Assembly: GCF_000428145.1 (NCBI RefSeq)
Contig: NZ_KE386630.1
Span: 76,846 to 133,008, forward strand
Source: Chitinilyticum litopenaei DSM 21440
GTDB lineage: Bacteria > Pseudomonadota > Gammaproteobacteria > Burkholderiales > Chitinibacteraceae
Reading direction: 5' to 3'
DNA: 56,163 bases
Under the pieces are notes generated by a model. It searched no databases. It was not told where the DNA came from and saw only the letters and a program-made list of their open reading frames with translations. Below, in pieces: positions 24,745 to 33,483 of this stretch. How positions within the stretch are numbered: position 1 is the first letter of the stretch; the number at the start of each line of letters is the position of its first letter. A program made the translations under genes and the position numbers.

Positions 24745-25789
24745 CCTGATTAGGTAGCCAGCTCAGCTTAAGAAAACTTACTGATCTATGCTGAAAGCAT
24801 CTACCGGATAAACTGGAGGTGCACATCATGGCAATGAACCGTATTCAGTTTCAGCCAGGCCTATCACTCTCCGCCTTTCAGCAGCAATTTGGCGCAGAGA
24901 GCCAGTGCCAAACCGCACTGGAACAGGCGCGCTGGCCACAGGGCTTTCGCTGTCCGCATTGTCAGCATCCGGCCTGCTATCGCATCCAGGGCCGCACTCA
25001 CCCCCTGTTTCAATGTCGCGCCTGTCGCAAACAGACCTCGCTGACGGCGGGAACACTGTTCGAGAAGTCGCCATTACCCTTGCGTCTCTGGTTTCTGGCG
25101 CTTTATCTGATTGGCGAGGCCAAGACCGGTCTGTCCGCACTGGCGCTCAAACGCCAGCTGGGGGTGAATTACCGCACCGCCTGGCTGGTTCAGCACAAGA
25201 TCATGCAGGCCATGCTGGAACGGGATGCGAGCTATCAACTCGATGGTGTCGTACAGGTGGATGACGCTTATCTCGGGGGCGAACGCAGTGGCGGCAAAGC
25301 GGGACGGGGCTCCGAGAACAAGATTCCCTTTGTTGCGGCTGTGGCGCTGGATCAGTGGCAACACCCTCGGTATTTGAAGCTCAGTCCGGTGGCGGGATTT
25401 ACGCAACAGGCCATTCGGGCGTGGGCGGAAGACGGCCTGCAGCCGGGAGCCCATGTCATCTCGGATGGCTTGTCTTGCTTTGGCGCAGTTACCCAAGCAG
25501 GTTGCACCCATGAGGCGCATGTCGCTGGCGGGAAGAAACCGAAAGACCTGCCGATGTTTCGCTGGATCAATACGCTGCTGGGAAATGTGAAAACCAGCCT
25601 GTCAGGGACCTACCACGCTTTTGCGTTTGGCAAGTATGCGGATCGCTATCTGGCGGCGATTGCCTATCGGTTCAACCGGCGGTACCGACTTGATACGCTG
25701 CCGCGGCACTTACTGACCGCTGCTGTGGCTTGCATGCCAAAAACGGAAAACAAACTTCGTAAGAAAGCTGAGGTGGCTACCTAATCAGG
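24745..25789. mobile_element. Complete IS1595-family insertion sequence (1045 bp)
   Basis: Terminal inverted repeats start CCTGATTAGGTAGCCA at both ends and continue as CTCAGCTT with one mismatch. An 8-bp target duplication TAACTCGT flanks the element (24737-24744 and 25790-25797), the size expected for IS1595. The transposase is intact and the two target copies are identical, so the insertion looks recent and the element may be active. Confidence 0.93.
24828..25784 (+). CDS. IS1595-family (ISXO2-like) transposase
   Basis: A 318-residue transposase. The N-terminus has a zinc ribbon (FRCPHCQHPACYRI, FQCRACRKQTSLTAGT). The DDE-like catalytic domain has VQVDDAYLGGER, VISDGLSCF and the ISXO2 end MFRWINTLLGNVKTSLSGTYHAF. 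The ATG at 24828 has GGAGG eight bases upstream; a GTG at 24819 overlaps that site and is unlikely. The frame is uninterrupted between the inverted repeats. Confidence 0.93.
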   Translation: MAMNRIQFQPGLSLSAFQQQFGAESQCQTALEQARWPQGFRCPHCQHPACYRIQGRTHPLFQCRACRKQTSLTAGTLFEKSPLPLRLWFLALYLIGEAKTGLSALALKRQLGVNYRTAWLVQHKIMQAMLERDASYQLDGVVQVDDAYLGGERSGGKAGRGSENKIPFVAAVALDQWQHPRYLKLSPVAGFTQQAIRAWAEDGLQPGAHVISDGLSCFGAVTQAGCTHEAHVAGGKKPKDLPMFRWINTLLGNVKTSLSGTYHAFAFGKYADRYLAAIAYRFNRRYRLDTLPRHLLTAAVACMPKTENKLRKKAEVAT

Positions 25790-25972
25790 TAACTCGTTGA
25801 TTGCAAATGATACGGCAGCACGGCAACCACAATGGCGCACAACAGCGCCGCCAGTCCGGCGCAAATGGGTTTGCCGTTTTGCCCGCGAGCTTCCTAGCAT
25901 GAAAGCGTTGCGCCTCACAGCCAACCATGCAAACCGACTCACAGCCAGTTAATAAAACCAGGGAGACCACGG

Positions 25973-26797
25973 ATGGAACTCGCCGAAGTATTCGACCGCG
26001 CCGCAAGCAAGCTTCCCAGTGTACCGAAAGTCGTGCAGGAACTGATCGCCAGCTTCGACCGCGACGACACCGACATCGATGATGTCGCGCGCAAGGTTTC
26101 GCACGATCAGGTGATCACGGCCAAGGTGCTGCGCATGGCCAACAGCGCGCGCATCAGCGGTGGCAACCCGGTCAAGACCATTGATGACGCCGTCGTGCGC
26201 CTGGGCTTTGATGCCCTGCGCGTGCTGGTCGTCGCCTCGGGCATATCGTCGATGCAGGTGCCCAACGACACCTTCAACCGCCAGGCCTTCTGGCGTCACA
26301 GTTTCGAGGTGGCCAACACCTGCAAGTGGCTGGCCAAGCACGCAGGGCTGGACGGCAACCAGGCCTATACCTGCGGCCTGCTCGCCAATATCGGCGAGCT
26401 GCTGATCCACGTGGCTTTTCCGGGTCAATCGCTGAAGATCGACCGGCTGGTGGAAAGCGGGGCCGACCGTATCCAGCTTGAAAGCATGGAGCTGGGGCTG
26501 GATCTGACCCAGGTTGGCGAAGAGCTGGCCAAACGCTGGCAATTCCCGGCCGACATCCAGCGCGCCATCCGCCAGCAGCGCAATCCGACAGCGCACACCC
26601 CCTTCGAGCCCTACGCCGGCCTGATCGCGCTGGCCGAGTTGCTGGTGCACCTGTTCACGCACCAGGCCAGCCCGGAACAGGTAGCCGACACCCTGCCGGC
26701 CAATATCCTGCAAATGCTGAACATCAATGCTGAAAAGCTGGTCGCCAATCTCGAACAGGGCCGGGAAATCTGCCTGGCCGTGGACGACCTGCTCTGA
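25973..26797 (+). CDS. HDOD-domain protein
   Basis: A 274-residue cytoplasmic protein that is mostly one HDOD domain (LPSVPKVVQELIASF at 14-28; VARKVSHDQVITAKVLRMANSA). HDOD is a helical relative of HD hydrolases without the metal site, used in signalling and motility control. It is similar in fold to the C-terminal half of the EAL-HDOD protein at 10963 but lacks the EAL part. The start has AGGGAGA upstream. It is monocistronic; the region before it is the sequence originally upstream of the GNAT gene before the IS inserted. Target unknown. Confidence 0.85.
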   Translation: MELAEVFDRAASKLPSVPKVVQELIASFDRDDTDIDDVARKVSHDQVITAKVLRMANSARISGGNPVKTIDDAVVRLGFDALRVLVVASGISSMQVPNDTFNRQAFWRHSFEVANTCKWLAKHAGLDGNQAYTCGLLANIGELLIHVAFPGQSLKIDRLVESGADRIQLESMELGLDLTQVGEELAKRWQFPADIQRAIRQQRNPTAHTPFEPYAGLIALAELLVHLFTHQASPEQVADTLPANILQMLNINAEKLVANLEQGREICLAVDDLL

Positions 26798-26840
26798 GCA
26801 CCATGGCAAGCGGCGTAGCCTCGCTGCTTGCCCTCCCCAA

Positions 26841-27158
26841 TCAGCCGCGCTTGCGCTTGCCGCTCTTGCTCGGGCGCTTGCCTGCATCGCGGCCGGAGGC
26901 TTTCACGGCCTTGTAATTGCCGGAGCGCGACGCCTTGCCGGCGTACTGCTTGCGCGAGGATTTCTTGCTGGCGTAGCGCTTGCTGCCGGCCGCTTCCACC
27001 CTGGGCGCCCTGCTGCTGGCCGCGCGCTGCTTGGGTGGCAGCGGCGTGGCTGCCGCCGGCTCGTCAAAGGGCAGGGGCGCGTCTTCGGCGCGGGCGCTGC
27101 CGGACCAGGCCAAGAGGCTGCAGCAGAGGGCCAGTACGGCCAGTTTCAATCCGTTCAT
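26841..27158 (-). CDS. Small secreted basic protein of unknown function
   Basis: A 105-residue protein. Residues 1-24 form a signal peptide (LAVLALCCSLLAWSGSARA) with cleavage likely before EDAPLPFDEP. The mature part is low-complexity and strongly basic (Lys/Arg/Ser-rich, repeated KxxS and GK units) and ends SKSGKRKRG. I do not recognise a family. The ATG at 27158 has AGGA upstream and a TATAAT at 27199-27204. It lies 59 bp after the NagZ-like gene on the same strand. It may coat or bind an anionic surface polymer, but that is speculation. Confidence 0.65.
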   Translation of the reverse strand: MNGLKLAVLALCCSLLAWSGSARAEDAPLPFDEPAAATPLPPKQRAASSRAPRVEAAGSKRYASKKSSRKQYAGKASRSGNYKAVKASGRDAGKRPSKSGKRKRG

Positions 27159-27198
27159 TGCCGGTAATCCTGTTGAATGGCGTTGCAATGCAGCACCG

Positions 27199-27204
27199 AT
27201 TATA
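27199..27204 (-). promoter_or_regulatory. -10 box (TATAAT) upstream of the small secreted protein
   Basis: A perfect TATAAT on the minus strand lies about 40 bp before the start at 27158 and just past the NagZ-like stop. No good -35 was found at 17 bp. Confidence 0.4.
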
Positions 27205-27217
27205 AACACATGCCGCC

Positions 27218-28753
27218 TCAACCGCGGAGCAGCGCTTCACAGACAGCATCCAGCGCGGCCGGACGGTTGGCGAAGCAGCCCAGCCGGCCATTGAACATGG
27301 GCCACTCGCCCAGATCGCCGATGATGCGCCCCGCCACCAGCCAGGTGCGGGCCGCATGCTCGCGCGCCAGCAGCTGCAGGCACGCCTTCTGGGCGGGCTG
27401 CAGGCAGGCATTGTAGGATACGAACACGATCTGCCCGTAATCGGGGGCAATGCGCTGCAGCAGGGCCGTGTCCTCCACCCGCGGCACGACCGGCAGGTAC
27501 AGCGCCCGCACCGGCACGCCGGCCTGCCCCAGCAACACGGCCAGCGTGTCATCGCGCGTGTTGACTTCATCCATCTCGCCATGCGTGCGCACCTCGCACT
27601 GCACGACCAGGGTCGCCAGCGCCGGATCGAGCTGGCGGCAGCTGCCTACGCGTTGCAGCGCACGACGGTGCACCGCTGCGGAGAGCGCCAGCGCCTCGGC
27701 ACTGCGCAAGCCCGCCGGCACGGCCCCTTGCCAGTCCGCCATGCGGTACTGCTGCTTGACGGCAAGAATGCGCGCCAGTGAAGCATCGACGCGGGATTCG
27801 GGAATGTCCCCCGACAGCACGGCCTGCAGCAGCGCGGCATGCACGGCACGCTGGCGCTCCAGCCGGTGCGAGACCAGCAGGATGTCAGCCCCGGCCTTGA
27901 AGGCTGCCAGCGCCCCGGCCACCACACCCATGCCGGAAGCGATTGCTTCCATTTCCAGGCAATCGGTGAATACCAGCCCGCCAAAGCCCATTTCCTCGCG
28001 CAAGAGTCCGGTCAGTACCGCGTGGGAGCAGGTCGACGGCGTATCGCGATCGGCCTCGAAGGCCGGAAACACCACATGCGCACTCATGACCGCCGGCGCG
28101 CCAGCCGCCAGCGCGGCGGCAAAGGGCTTGAGTTCGACGTCCTGCAGGCGCTGCCGCCCGTGAGCAATCAGCGGCAGGCCCAGATGCGAATCAACTTCGG
28201 TATCGCCGTGGCCGGGGAAATGCTTGACCACCGGCAGCACGCCGGCAGCGTGAATCGCCTGCAACGCCGCCAGGCCAAAACGGCTGACCGTTTCGGCATC
28301 GCTGCCATAGGCGCGCACGCCGATGACCGGATTGCGCGGGTTGTTGTTCACGTCGAGTACGGGTGCAAAATTGACATTCACCCCCAGCTGGCGCAGTTCG
28401 GCATTGGCCAGCTGCGTGAGTCGGCGGCAATCCGCCACGCTGCCGGCGGCGGCAAAGGCCTGTGCCGACGGCAGCGGTGTCATCCCGGTTTCCAGGCGCG
28501 CGACCATGCCGCCTTCCTGATCCATGGCGATCATCAGCGGGACACGGCTGGCCTGGGCATTGCGCATCTGCAGCGCGCGCGTGAGCGCGGCGACCTGCTC
28601 TGGCGTATCGGCATTGCGGCGAAACAGGATGATGCCGCCCACCTGTTCTTCATCCAGCAGGCTTTCGATCTGCGCATCGGGAACCAGGCCGTCAAAGCCG
28701 ACCATCAGCAGTTGCCCGATTTTCTGCGCCAGCGTCAGCACCCTCTCCATCAT
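27218..28753 (-). CDS. Family 3 glycoside hydrolase, NagZ-like beta-N-acetylhexosaminidase
   Basis: A 511-residue enzyme. The GH3 barrel has LMVGFDG, MAMDQEGG-type (MIAMDQEGGMVAR), the NagZ hallmark VKHFPGHGDTEVDSHLGLP and the nucleophile region VFTDCLEMEAI. The family cleaves N-acetylglucosamine from peptidoglycan fragments during cell-wall recycling. It is longer than typical Gram-negative NagZ (about 340 residues), with a C-terminal alpha/beta domain of about 150 residues as in longer GH3 forms. There is no signal peptide, so it is cytoplasmic. Start at 28753 (tandem ATGs) after GGGGTGA; the longer open frame upstream is non-homologous. Confidence 0.88.
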   Translation of the reverse strand: MMERVLTLAQKIGQLLMVGFDGLVPDAQIESLLDEEQVGGIILFRRNADTPEQVAALTRALQMRNAQASRVPLMIAMDQEGGMVARLETGMTPLPSAQAFAAAGSVADCRRLTQLANAELRQLGVNVNFAPVLDVNNNPRNPVIGVRAYGSDAETVSRFGLAALQAIHAAGVLPVVKHFPGHGDTEVDSHLGLPLIAHGRQRLQDVELKPFAAALAAGAPAVMSAHVVFPAFEADRDTPSTCSHAVLTGLLREEMGFGGLVFTDCLEMEAIASGMGVVAGALAAFKAGADILLVSHRLERQRAVHAALLQAVLSGDIPESRVDASLARILAVKQQYRMADWQGAVPAGLRSAEALALSAAVHRRALQRVGSCRQLDPALATLVVQCEVRTHGEMDEVNTRDDTLAVLLGQAGVPVRALYLPVVPRVEDTALLQRIAPDYGQIVFVSYNACLQPAQKACLQLLAREHAARTWLVAGRIIGDLGEWPMFNGRLGCFANRPAALDAVCEALLRG

Positions 28754-29081
28754 TTCACCCCGCGTAGACCGGCCTGCCGGCAAAAGCCGCCAGTATAAGC
28801 CAGCGCCGGCTGACGTTTCAGCTACCCGAGTGTCGGGTCCTGGCAATGCGCAAGCGCAATCTCCAGAAGGGCAAAACCCAGGGCATAGACGCAAAGGCGC
28901 AGACAAACCTCAGGTATATGGCCATAACCATTACTAGCAAAGGGCTTCAACCATATACCCTAAAGCCAACCAATCAGGAAGAAACCTGGTCTTATCTGCA
29001 CCTTTGCACCTTTGCATCGGGTTTTGCCGTTCCGAGTGGCCGGCCTTGCTGGCCGCTTGCTGCTGCCGCGTCGTCCCGGCT
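28754..29081. repeat. Intergenic region with two nested inverted repeats
   Basis: Outer arms 28870-28903 and 28995-29028 (34 bp, starting GGCAAAACCC and ending GCAGA) pair at about two thirds of positions. Each contains GCAAAGG-type units. Inside lies GGGTAT-family copy C. No gene is seen. The kinase stop is at 29082. Confidence 0.6.
28913..28960. repeat. GGGTAT-ended palindromic element, copy C
   Basis: Outer arms GGTATATGG/CCATATACC are exact. The right half AAAGGGCTTCAACCATATACC closely matches the right half of the copy at 43650 (AAAGGGCTTGAGCGACATACC). It is nested in a larger inverted repeat. Confidence 0.65.
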
Positions 29082-31259
29082 TCAGTCGCCATTGCGCCAG
29101 GCGTCCCGGGCAGCCGGCCAGGCGGCTTCGGTGTCAGCCAGCACCTGCAGGCATTGCCGGTGCAGGACCTCGGCTTCCGGCTGGGCCTCCAGCGCGGCGC
29201 AGGCGTGCTGCAGCGGCAGTGCACCAATCTGCCCGGCAATCCCCTTGGCCGAATGCGCCTGACGCCGGCGCTCGGCGGGCTCCTGCGGCCATTGGGCGAG
29301 CAGCTCGTGTACACGCTGCAGGCCGCGTTCGACCACGCCAAGAAAACGCGCCGGCGCAAAACCGAGCGCATTGGCCGCCGGAGTCAGCGCCCAGAGCGCC
29401 GGCGTGCCGCTCAGCTGGGCAAACACATCCTCGCCCGACGGGCTTTGCGCGGCGGCAGCAGCGGCAGGCAGCTTGCGCGCCGGCAGGTGCGCCAGCGCGG
29501 AAAGCAGCTGCTCGCGATGGAAGGGCTTGGTGATCGAACCGTCAATGCCGGCCGCCATCATGTCGGCGACCTCGGGCAGGATGCCGGCCGTGCTCAGCAG
29601 GATGCAGCCGGCATAGCCGCGTGCGCGAATGGCGCGCGCCAGCTGCAGGCCATTCATCAGCGGCATGTGGTAGTCGAGCACGACGGCATCAAAGCCTTCG
29701 TCAAGTTGCATGATGGCCAGTGCGCCCGGGCCGTCCGCCTGGCAAACCACGCTGGCGCCGGCCTGTTCGAGCAGATCCTGCAAGAGATCAAGATTCATTT
29801 CCTGGTCATCGACGATCAGGACATGCAAGCCGGCCAGCGAAGAAGGCCGCACGGCCGCCGCGGCCGTGGCCTCCCCGGCGCTGTGCTGCACCGGAATCTG
29901 CAGGAAAAAGCTGCTGCCGCTGCCCAGCTTGCTGTCGAAATGCAGGGTGCCGCCCATCAGCTCGGCAAACTCGCGGCTGATGGCCAGCCCCAGCCCCGAA
30001 CCGCCGGCACGCTTGCCGTCCAGCGACTGTTCGAAAGGCCGGAAGATGCGCCCGGCCGCTTCCGGTGGAATGCCGGGGCCGGTATCGCGCACCGAGGCAT
30101 GCAGCCAGACATTCTTGCCGGCATCCAGCGTCTGCCAGAAATTGATGCTGATGCCACCGCTGTGCGTCATCTTGATCGCGTTGCCGATCAGGTTCACGAG
30201 GATCTGGCGCAGCTTGCCGGCGTCGAGCTGCAGTACGTCATCCACGCCGGGATCGACGCGCAGCTCGAAATACAGCCCCTTTTGCTGCGCCTGCTCGCGA
30301 AACAGCGCGTCCAGCTGCTGCATAAGCTGCACCATCGACAGTGTGCCAAGCTGCAGCTCGGCCTTCCCCACTTCGATGCGGCTGAGCTCCAGCACATTGT
30401 TGAGCAGCGCCTGCAGGTATTCGCCGCTGGCCGCGATGCGTTCCAGCCATTGCTGCTGGCGCGGCGCCAGGCCGGAAATCTCGCGCAGGCGCTGGCCGTA
30501 GCCCAGGATGGCGGTCAGTGGCGTACGGATCTCGTGGCTGACATGCGCCAGAAAGCGGCTCTTGGCTTCGCTCGCCTGCTCGGCGCGCTGCAGCGCCTCA
30601 TTGAGCTGCCCGGCCATGCGCACCTGATCCTGCTGGCGCTTTTCCAGCCGCCACAGGGCCCAGAACATGAAGGCCGAGAACAGCGCCAGCAGCGCAAACT
30701 GCACCAGCGAGAGCACGATGCGCGTTTGCCCCAGCTCGACGATGCGCTGCTTGCGCTCGGCATTGCGCTGGGCGAACTGGTCGCGTGCCGCGCGCGTGAT
30801 GAAGTTGACTTCACCTTCCTGAAGAAAAATGGCTTTCTGCACCTGCTCGGCGACCGGGCGGCGCGCCATGCTGGCGATCAGGCCATCGATGGCGGTGCTT
30901 TGTCTGGCAAGCCGCTGCAGATGGCTGTCAATGTCGGAATCCTTGCCGTACAGCGTGGCGAACGCCGGATCGCGCAGCAATTCGATGCGGCCGACAAAGA
31001 TATCCTGGCGCCGGCTCAGCTCGCGCAGATCCTCGCTGCTGCGCGTGTAGCGCAGCTTCAGCGCGGCTTCGCGCAGAAATCGGTATTCATTGCCCAGCTG
31101 ATAGACACTCCACAGCCGGTCTTCGACGGAGAATTCGGTTACCTCGGCCAGCTCGCGGCGCTGCTCGGCTTCCAGCCGCAGGATGGCGAACAGGGCAAGC
31201 CCCAGGCTGACCACCAGCACGACGGCAATCACTCGCAGGTGTTTCAGCAGGAAATTCAT
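29082..31259 (-). CDS. Membrane hybrid histidine kinase with receiver and Hpt domains
   Basis: A 725-residue inner-membrane sensor. Transmembrane helices are at about 8-28 and 183-204 and enclose a mostly helical periplasmic sensor. Then come HisKA (FLAHVSHEIRTPLTA, His242), HATPase (NLIGNAIKMT, RDTGPGIPPE, GSGLGLAIS), a receiver (VDDQ 483-486, Asp529, Lys578) and a C-terminal Hpt domain (QAHSAKGIAGQIG, His669). This is a complete His-Asp-His relay lacking only the final regulator. It follows a small periplasmic protein gene by 21 bp, so that protein may be its ligand-binding partner or co-regulated. Confidence 0.92.
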   Translation of the reverse strand: MNFLLKHLRVIAVVLVVSLGLALFAILRLEAEQRRELAEVTEFSVEDRLWSVYQLGNEYRFLREAALKLRYTRSSEDLRELSRRQDIFVGRIELLRDPAFATLYGKDSDIDSHLQRLARQSTAIDGLIASMARRPVAEQVQKAIFLQEGEVNFITRAARDQFAQRNAERKQRIVELGQTRIVLSLVQFALLALFSAFMFWALWRLEKRQQDQVRMAGQLNEALQRAEQASEAKSRFLAHVSHEIRTPLTAILGYGQRLREISGLAPRQQQWLERIAASGEYLQALLNNVLELSRIEVGKAELQLGTLSMVQLMQQLDALFREQAQQKGLYFELRVDPGVDDVLQLDAGKLRQILVNLIGNAIKMTHSGGISINFWQTLDAGKNVWLHASVRDTGPGIPPEAAGRIFRPFEQSLDGKRAGGSGLGLAISREFAELMGGTLHFDSKLGSGSSFFLQIPVQHSAGEATAAAAVRPSSLAGLHVLIVDDQEMNLDLLQDLLEQAGASVVCQADGPGALAIMQLDEGFDAVVLDYHMPLMNGLQLARAIRARGYAGCILLSTAGILPEVADMMAAGIDGSITKPFHREQLLSALAHLPARKLPAAAAAAQSPSGEDVFAQLSGTPALWALTPAANALGFAPARFLGVVERGLQRVHELLAQWPQEPAERRRQAHSAKGIAGQIGALPLQHACAALEAQPEAEVLHRQCLQVLADTEAAWPAARDAWRNGD

Positions 31260-31280
31260 CGAATGGTCCGCCGCCCCGAC

Positions 31281-31778
31281 TCAGCGCACGTCGATCTGGT
31301 TCAGCTGCCAGACGCAGCGGCGATAATTGTCAGGCGTGCGCAGCGCCTCATTGCGGTCGAAGGGAAACATCACGAACAGCGGCCCCTTGGTGCGCACGGT
31401 CAGCAACTTGCCGTTCTGGCGCAGCGCCAGGATCACGCCGTGTTTTTTCGCCTCTTCAACATCCATGCTGGCGCTGTAATCGTTGAGCGCGCGGAAGGTG
31501 ACGGTCTTGCCGCTCGCGCCGGACTGCGCCAGCACATCGGCCAGCAAGGGCCCTTCGAAGGTTTGCGGGCCTTCCAGCCAGGGCAGCTGCACCGTGTATT
31601 TCTTTTGCGGCAGCTTCTCCAGCATGGCCTGGTCAAAGACCATGCGGTCGGCCTGGTTGGGCTTGGCAAGCGTGCCGTTCACGGTGAGGATCACCTCACC
31701 GTGAGGCGTGTCTTGCGCCAGCGCCGGGACGGCGTGCAGCAGGAAAAGGGCAAGGCAGGGCAATAGTTTGCGCAGCAT
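31281..31778 (-). CDS. Small periplasmic molybdopterin-oxidoreductase-fold protein
   Basis: A 165-residue secreted protein with signal peptide MLRKLLPCLALFLLHAVPALA. The mature domain (HGEVILTVNGTL, FEGPLLADVL, LNDYSASMDVEEA, GKLLTVRTKGPLFVMFPF, YRRCVWQLNQIDV) resembles the central domain of YedY/sulfite-oxidase-type molybdoenzymes, but is too short to carry the full cofactor site. Such stand-alone domains often lie beside sensor kinases, as here (21 bp before the hybrid kinase). I infer a sensory or accessory role, not catalysis. It is divergent from rlmD. Confidence 0.7.
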   Translation of the reverse strand: MLRKLLPCLALFLLHAVPALAQDTPHGEVILTVNGTLAKPNQADRMVFDQAMLEKLPQKKYTVQLPWLEGPQTFEGPLLADVLAQSGASGKTVTFRALNDYSASMDVEEAKKHGVILALRQNGKLLTVRTKGPLFVMFPFDRNEALRTPDNYRRCVWQLNQIDVR

Positions 31779-31877
31779 GAAGCTTTCTCCAGTCTGTGAT
31801 CAGTTTTTATCGTTTTATTAGACTGCATTGTTCGCTACCGAAGCCGGTTTACGCAAGCGAGCAGGGGCTGCTGCAGG

Positions 31878-31883
31878 TATAAT
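31878..31883 (+). promoter_or_regulatory. -10 box (TATAAT) for rlmD
   Basis: A perfect TATAAT lies 30 bp upstream of the rlmD ATG. No convincing -35 is present at standard spacing. Confidence 0.5.
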
Positions 31884-31912
31884 TCGCGGTTTTTCAGTGC
31901 TGCATCAGGATC

Positions 31913-33442
31913 ATGGCCGACAGGATCGTAACGATTGAATCGCTGGACCACGAAGGTCACGGCGTTGCCCGCTTCGAGGGCAAGACCATCTTCATCGACG
32001 GGGCACTGCCTTTCGAAACGGTGAGCTTTGCCAGTTATCGCAAGAAACCGAACTTCGAAAACGCCCAGGCCACGGCCATCCATCGCGAAAGCTATATGCG
32101 CACCGAGCCGCGTTGCCCGCATTTCGAGATTTGCGGCGGCTGTTCGCTGCAGCACATGGAATTCAACGCGCAGGTTGCCGCCAAGCAGCGGGTGCTGGAA
32201 GACAACCTGCAGCGCATCGGCAATGTATCGGCTGAAGTGTCGCTGCCGCCGATCTACGGCAGCCCCTGGGGCTATCGCCACCGCGCGCGCCTGTCGGTGC
32301 GCCACGTCGCCAAGAAGGGCGGCATGCTGGTGGGTTTCCACGAAAAGCGCTCGTCCTACATTGCCGACATGACCGAGTGCCATATTCTGGTTCCGCATGT
32401 GGCAAAGCAATTGCCAGCCATGCGCGAGCTGGTCGGCAAACTGTCGATTTTCGACCGCATGCCGCAGATCGAAGTGGCGGTCGGCAGCAAGGTCACCGTG
32501 CTGGTGTTCCGCAATATGGAAGCCATCAACAAGGACGACGAAGCGCTGCTGAAGGCCTATGCGGACGAGTGGCAGGTGCAGATTTGGCTGCAGCCCAAGG
32601 GGCCGGACACCGCCTACCCGCTCTACCCGCTCGATGCGCCACCGCTTTCCTACGAGCTGCCGGAATTCGGCATCGAAATGCCGTTCAAGCCGACCGAATT
32701 CACCCAGGTCAACCACCAGTTGAATCGTGTCATGGTCGAGCGCGCGATCAATATGCTCGACCCGCAGCCGGGTGAGACCATTGCCGACATGTTCTGCGGG
32801 CTGGGCAACTTCACGCTGCCGATCGCCAAGCGCGGCGCAAAGGTGTTGGGCATGGAAGGCAGCCAGCAGCTGGTCGAGCGCGCCTTCCAGAGCGCGGAGC
32901 ACAACAAGCTCAGAGACAAGGTCGATTTCAAGGTCGCCAACCTCTTCGAGATGACCGAGGAATGGCTGAACAAGCTCGGCCATTTCGACAAGATGCTGAT
33001 TGACCCGCCGCGCGACGGCGCCATCGAACTGGTGAAGGCCATCGACCCGATCAACGGCCCGAAACGCATCGTGTATGTGTCCTGTAATCCATCCACACTG
33101 GCGCGCGACGCCAATGTGCTGGTGAACGTGAAGGGTTACACGATGAAGTCGGCCGGGATCATGAATATGTTCCCGCATACCGCCCACGTCGAATCAATTG
33201 CCTGGTTCGAAAAAACCGGCCCGGGCCTGAATGCCGAAGAGCTGGCCGCACTGGCCGCGCGCGAAGAAGCCGAGCGCCAGGCCGCCAAGGAAGCGCGCAA
33301 GGCGGAAGCCGCCGCGGAAGCCAAGCGCAAGGCCGACAAGGAAGCCGAGCTCGCCGCCAACCGCGCACGCAAGGCGGCAGAGAAGGAGCAGCGCCGCGCC
33401 GAATGGGAAGCCAGGCAGGCCGCCGAGGGCCAGGGCGACTGA
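31913..33442 (+). CDS. rlmD: 23S rRNA uracil-5-methyltransferase with C-terminal charged extension
   Basis: A 509-residue RNA methyltransferase of the RumA/TrmA family. It has an N-terminal TRAM domain, iron-sulfur cysteines (RCPHFEICGGCSLQHM), the SAM site DMFCGLGNFTLPIA and the catalytic Cys in VSCNPSTLARD. It methylates U1939 of 23S rRNA in E. coli. The family fold ends near residue 440; an extra 65-70 residues rich in Ala, Glu, Lys and Arg (repeats such as AAKEARKAEAAAEAKRKAD) form a long charged helix, perhaps an RNA-binding tail. AGGATC precedes the ATG at 31913. A strong terminator follows. Confidence 0.93.
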   Translation: MADRIVTIESLDHEGHGVARFEGKTIFIDGALPFETVSFASYRKKPNFENAQATAIHRESYMRTEPRCPHFEICGGCSLQHMEFNAQVAAKQRVLEDNLQRIGNVSAEVSLPPIYGSPWGYRHRARLSVRHVAKKGGMLVGFHEKRSSYIADMTECHILVPHVAKQLPAMRELVGKLSIFDRMPQIEVAVGSKVTVLVFRNMEAINKDDEALLKAYADEWQVQIWLQPKGPDTAYPLYPLDAPPLSYELPEFGIEMPFKPTEFTQVNHQLNRVMVERAINMLDPQPGETIADMFCGLGNFTLPIAKRGAKVLGMEGSQQLVERAFQSAEHNKLRDKVDFKVANLFEMTEEWLNKLGHFDKMLIDPPRDGAIELVKAIDPINGPKRIVYVSCNPSTLARDANVLVNVKGYTMKSAGIMNMFPHTAHVESIAWFEKTGPGLNAEELAALAAREEAERQAAKEARKAEAAAEAKRKADKEAELAANRARKAAEKEQRRAEWEARQAAEGQGD

Positions 33443-33455
33443 GCCCGCACAGCAA

Positions 33456-33483
33456 GAAAACGGGGCCGGCTGGCCCCGTTTTC
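33456..33483 (+). terminator. Rho-independent terminator after rlmD
   Basis: Perfect arms AAAACGGGGCC/GGCCCCGTTTT with a four-base loop lie 14 bp past the rlmD stop. The right edge touches the stop codon of a small minus-strand open frame. Confidence 0.88.

Noticed and set aside
29004..31766. 920-codon open frame on the plus strand
   Set aside because: It is antisense to the hybrid histidine kinase and its neighbour, whose motifs are complete. Its own translation is compositionally odd (Gln/Arg/Ala-rich), a codon-bias shadow in GC-rich DNA.
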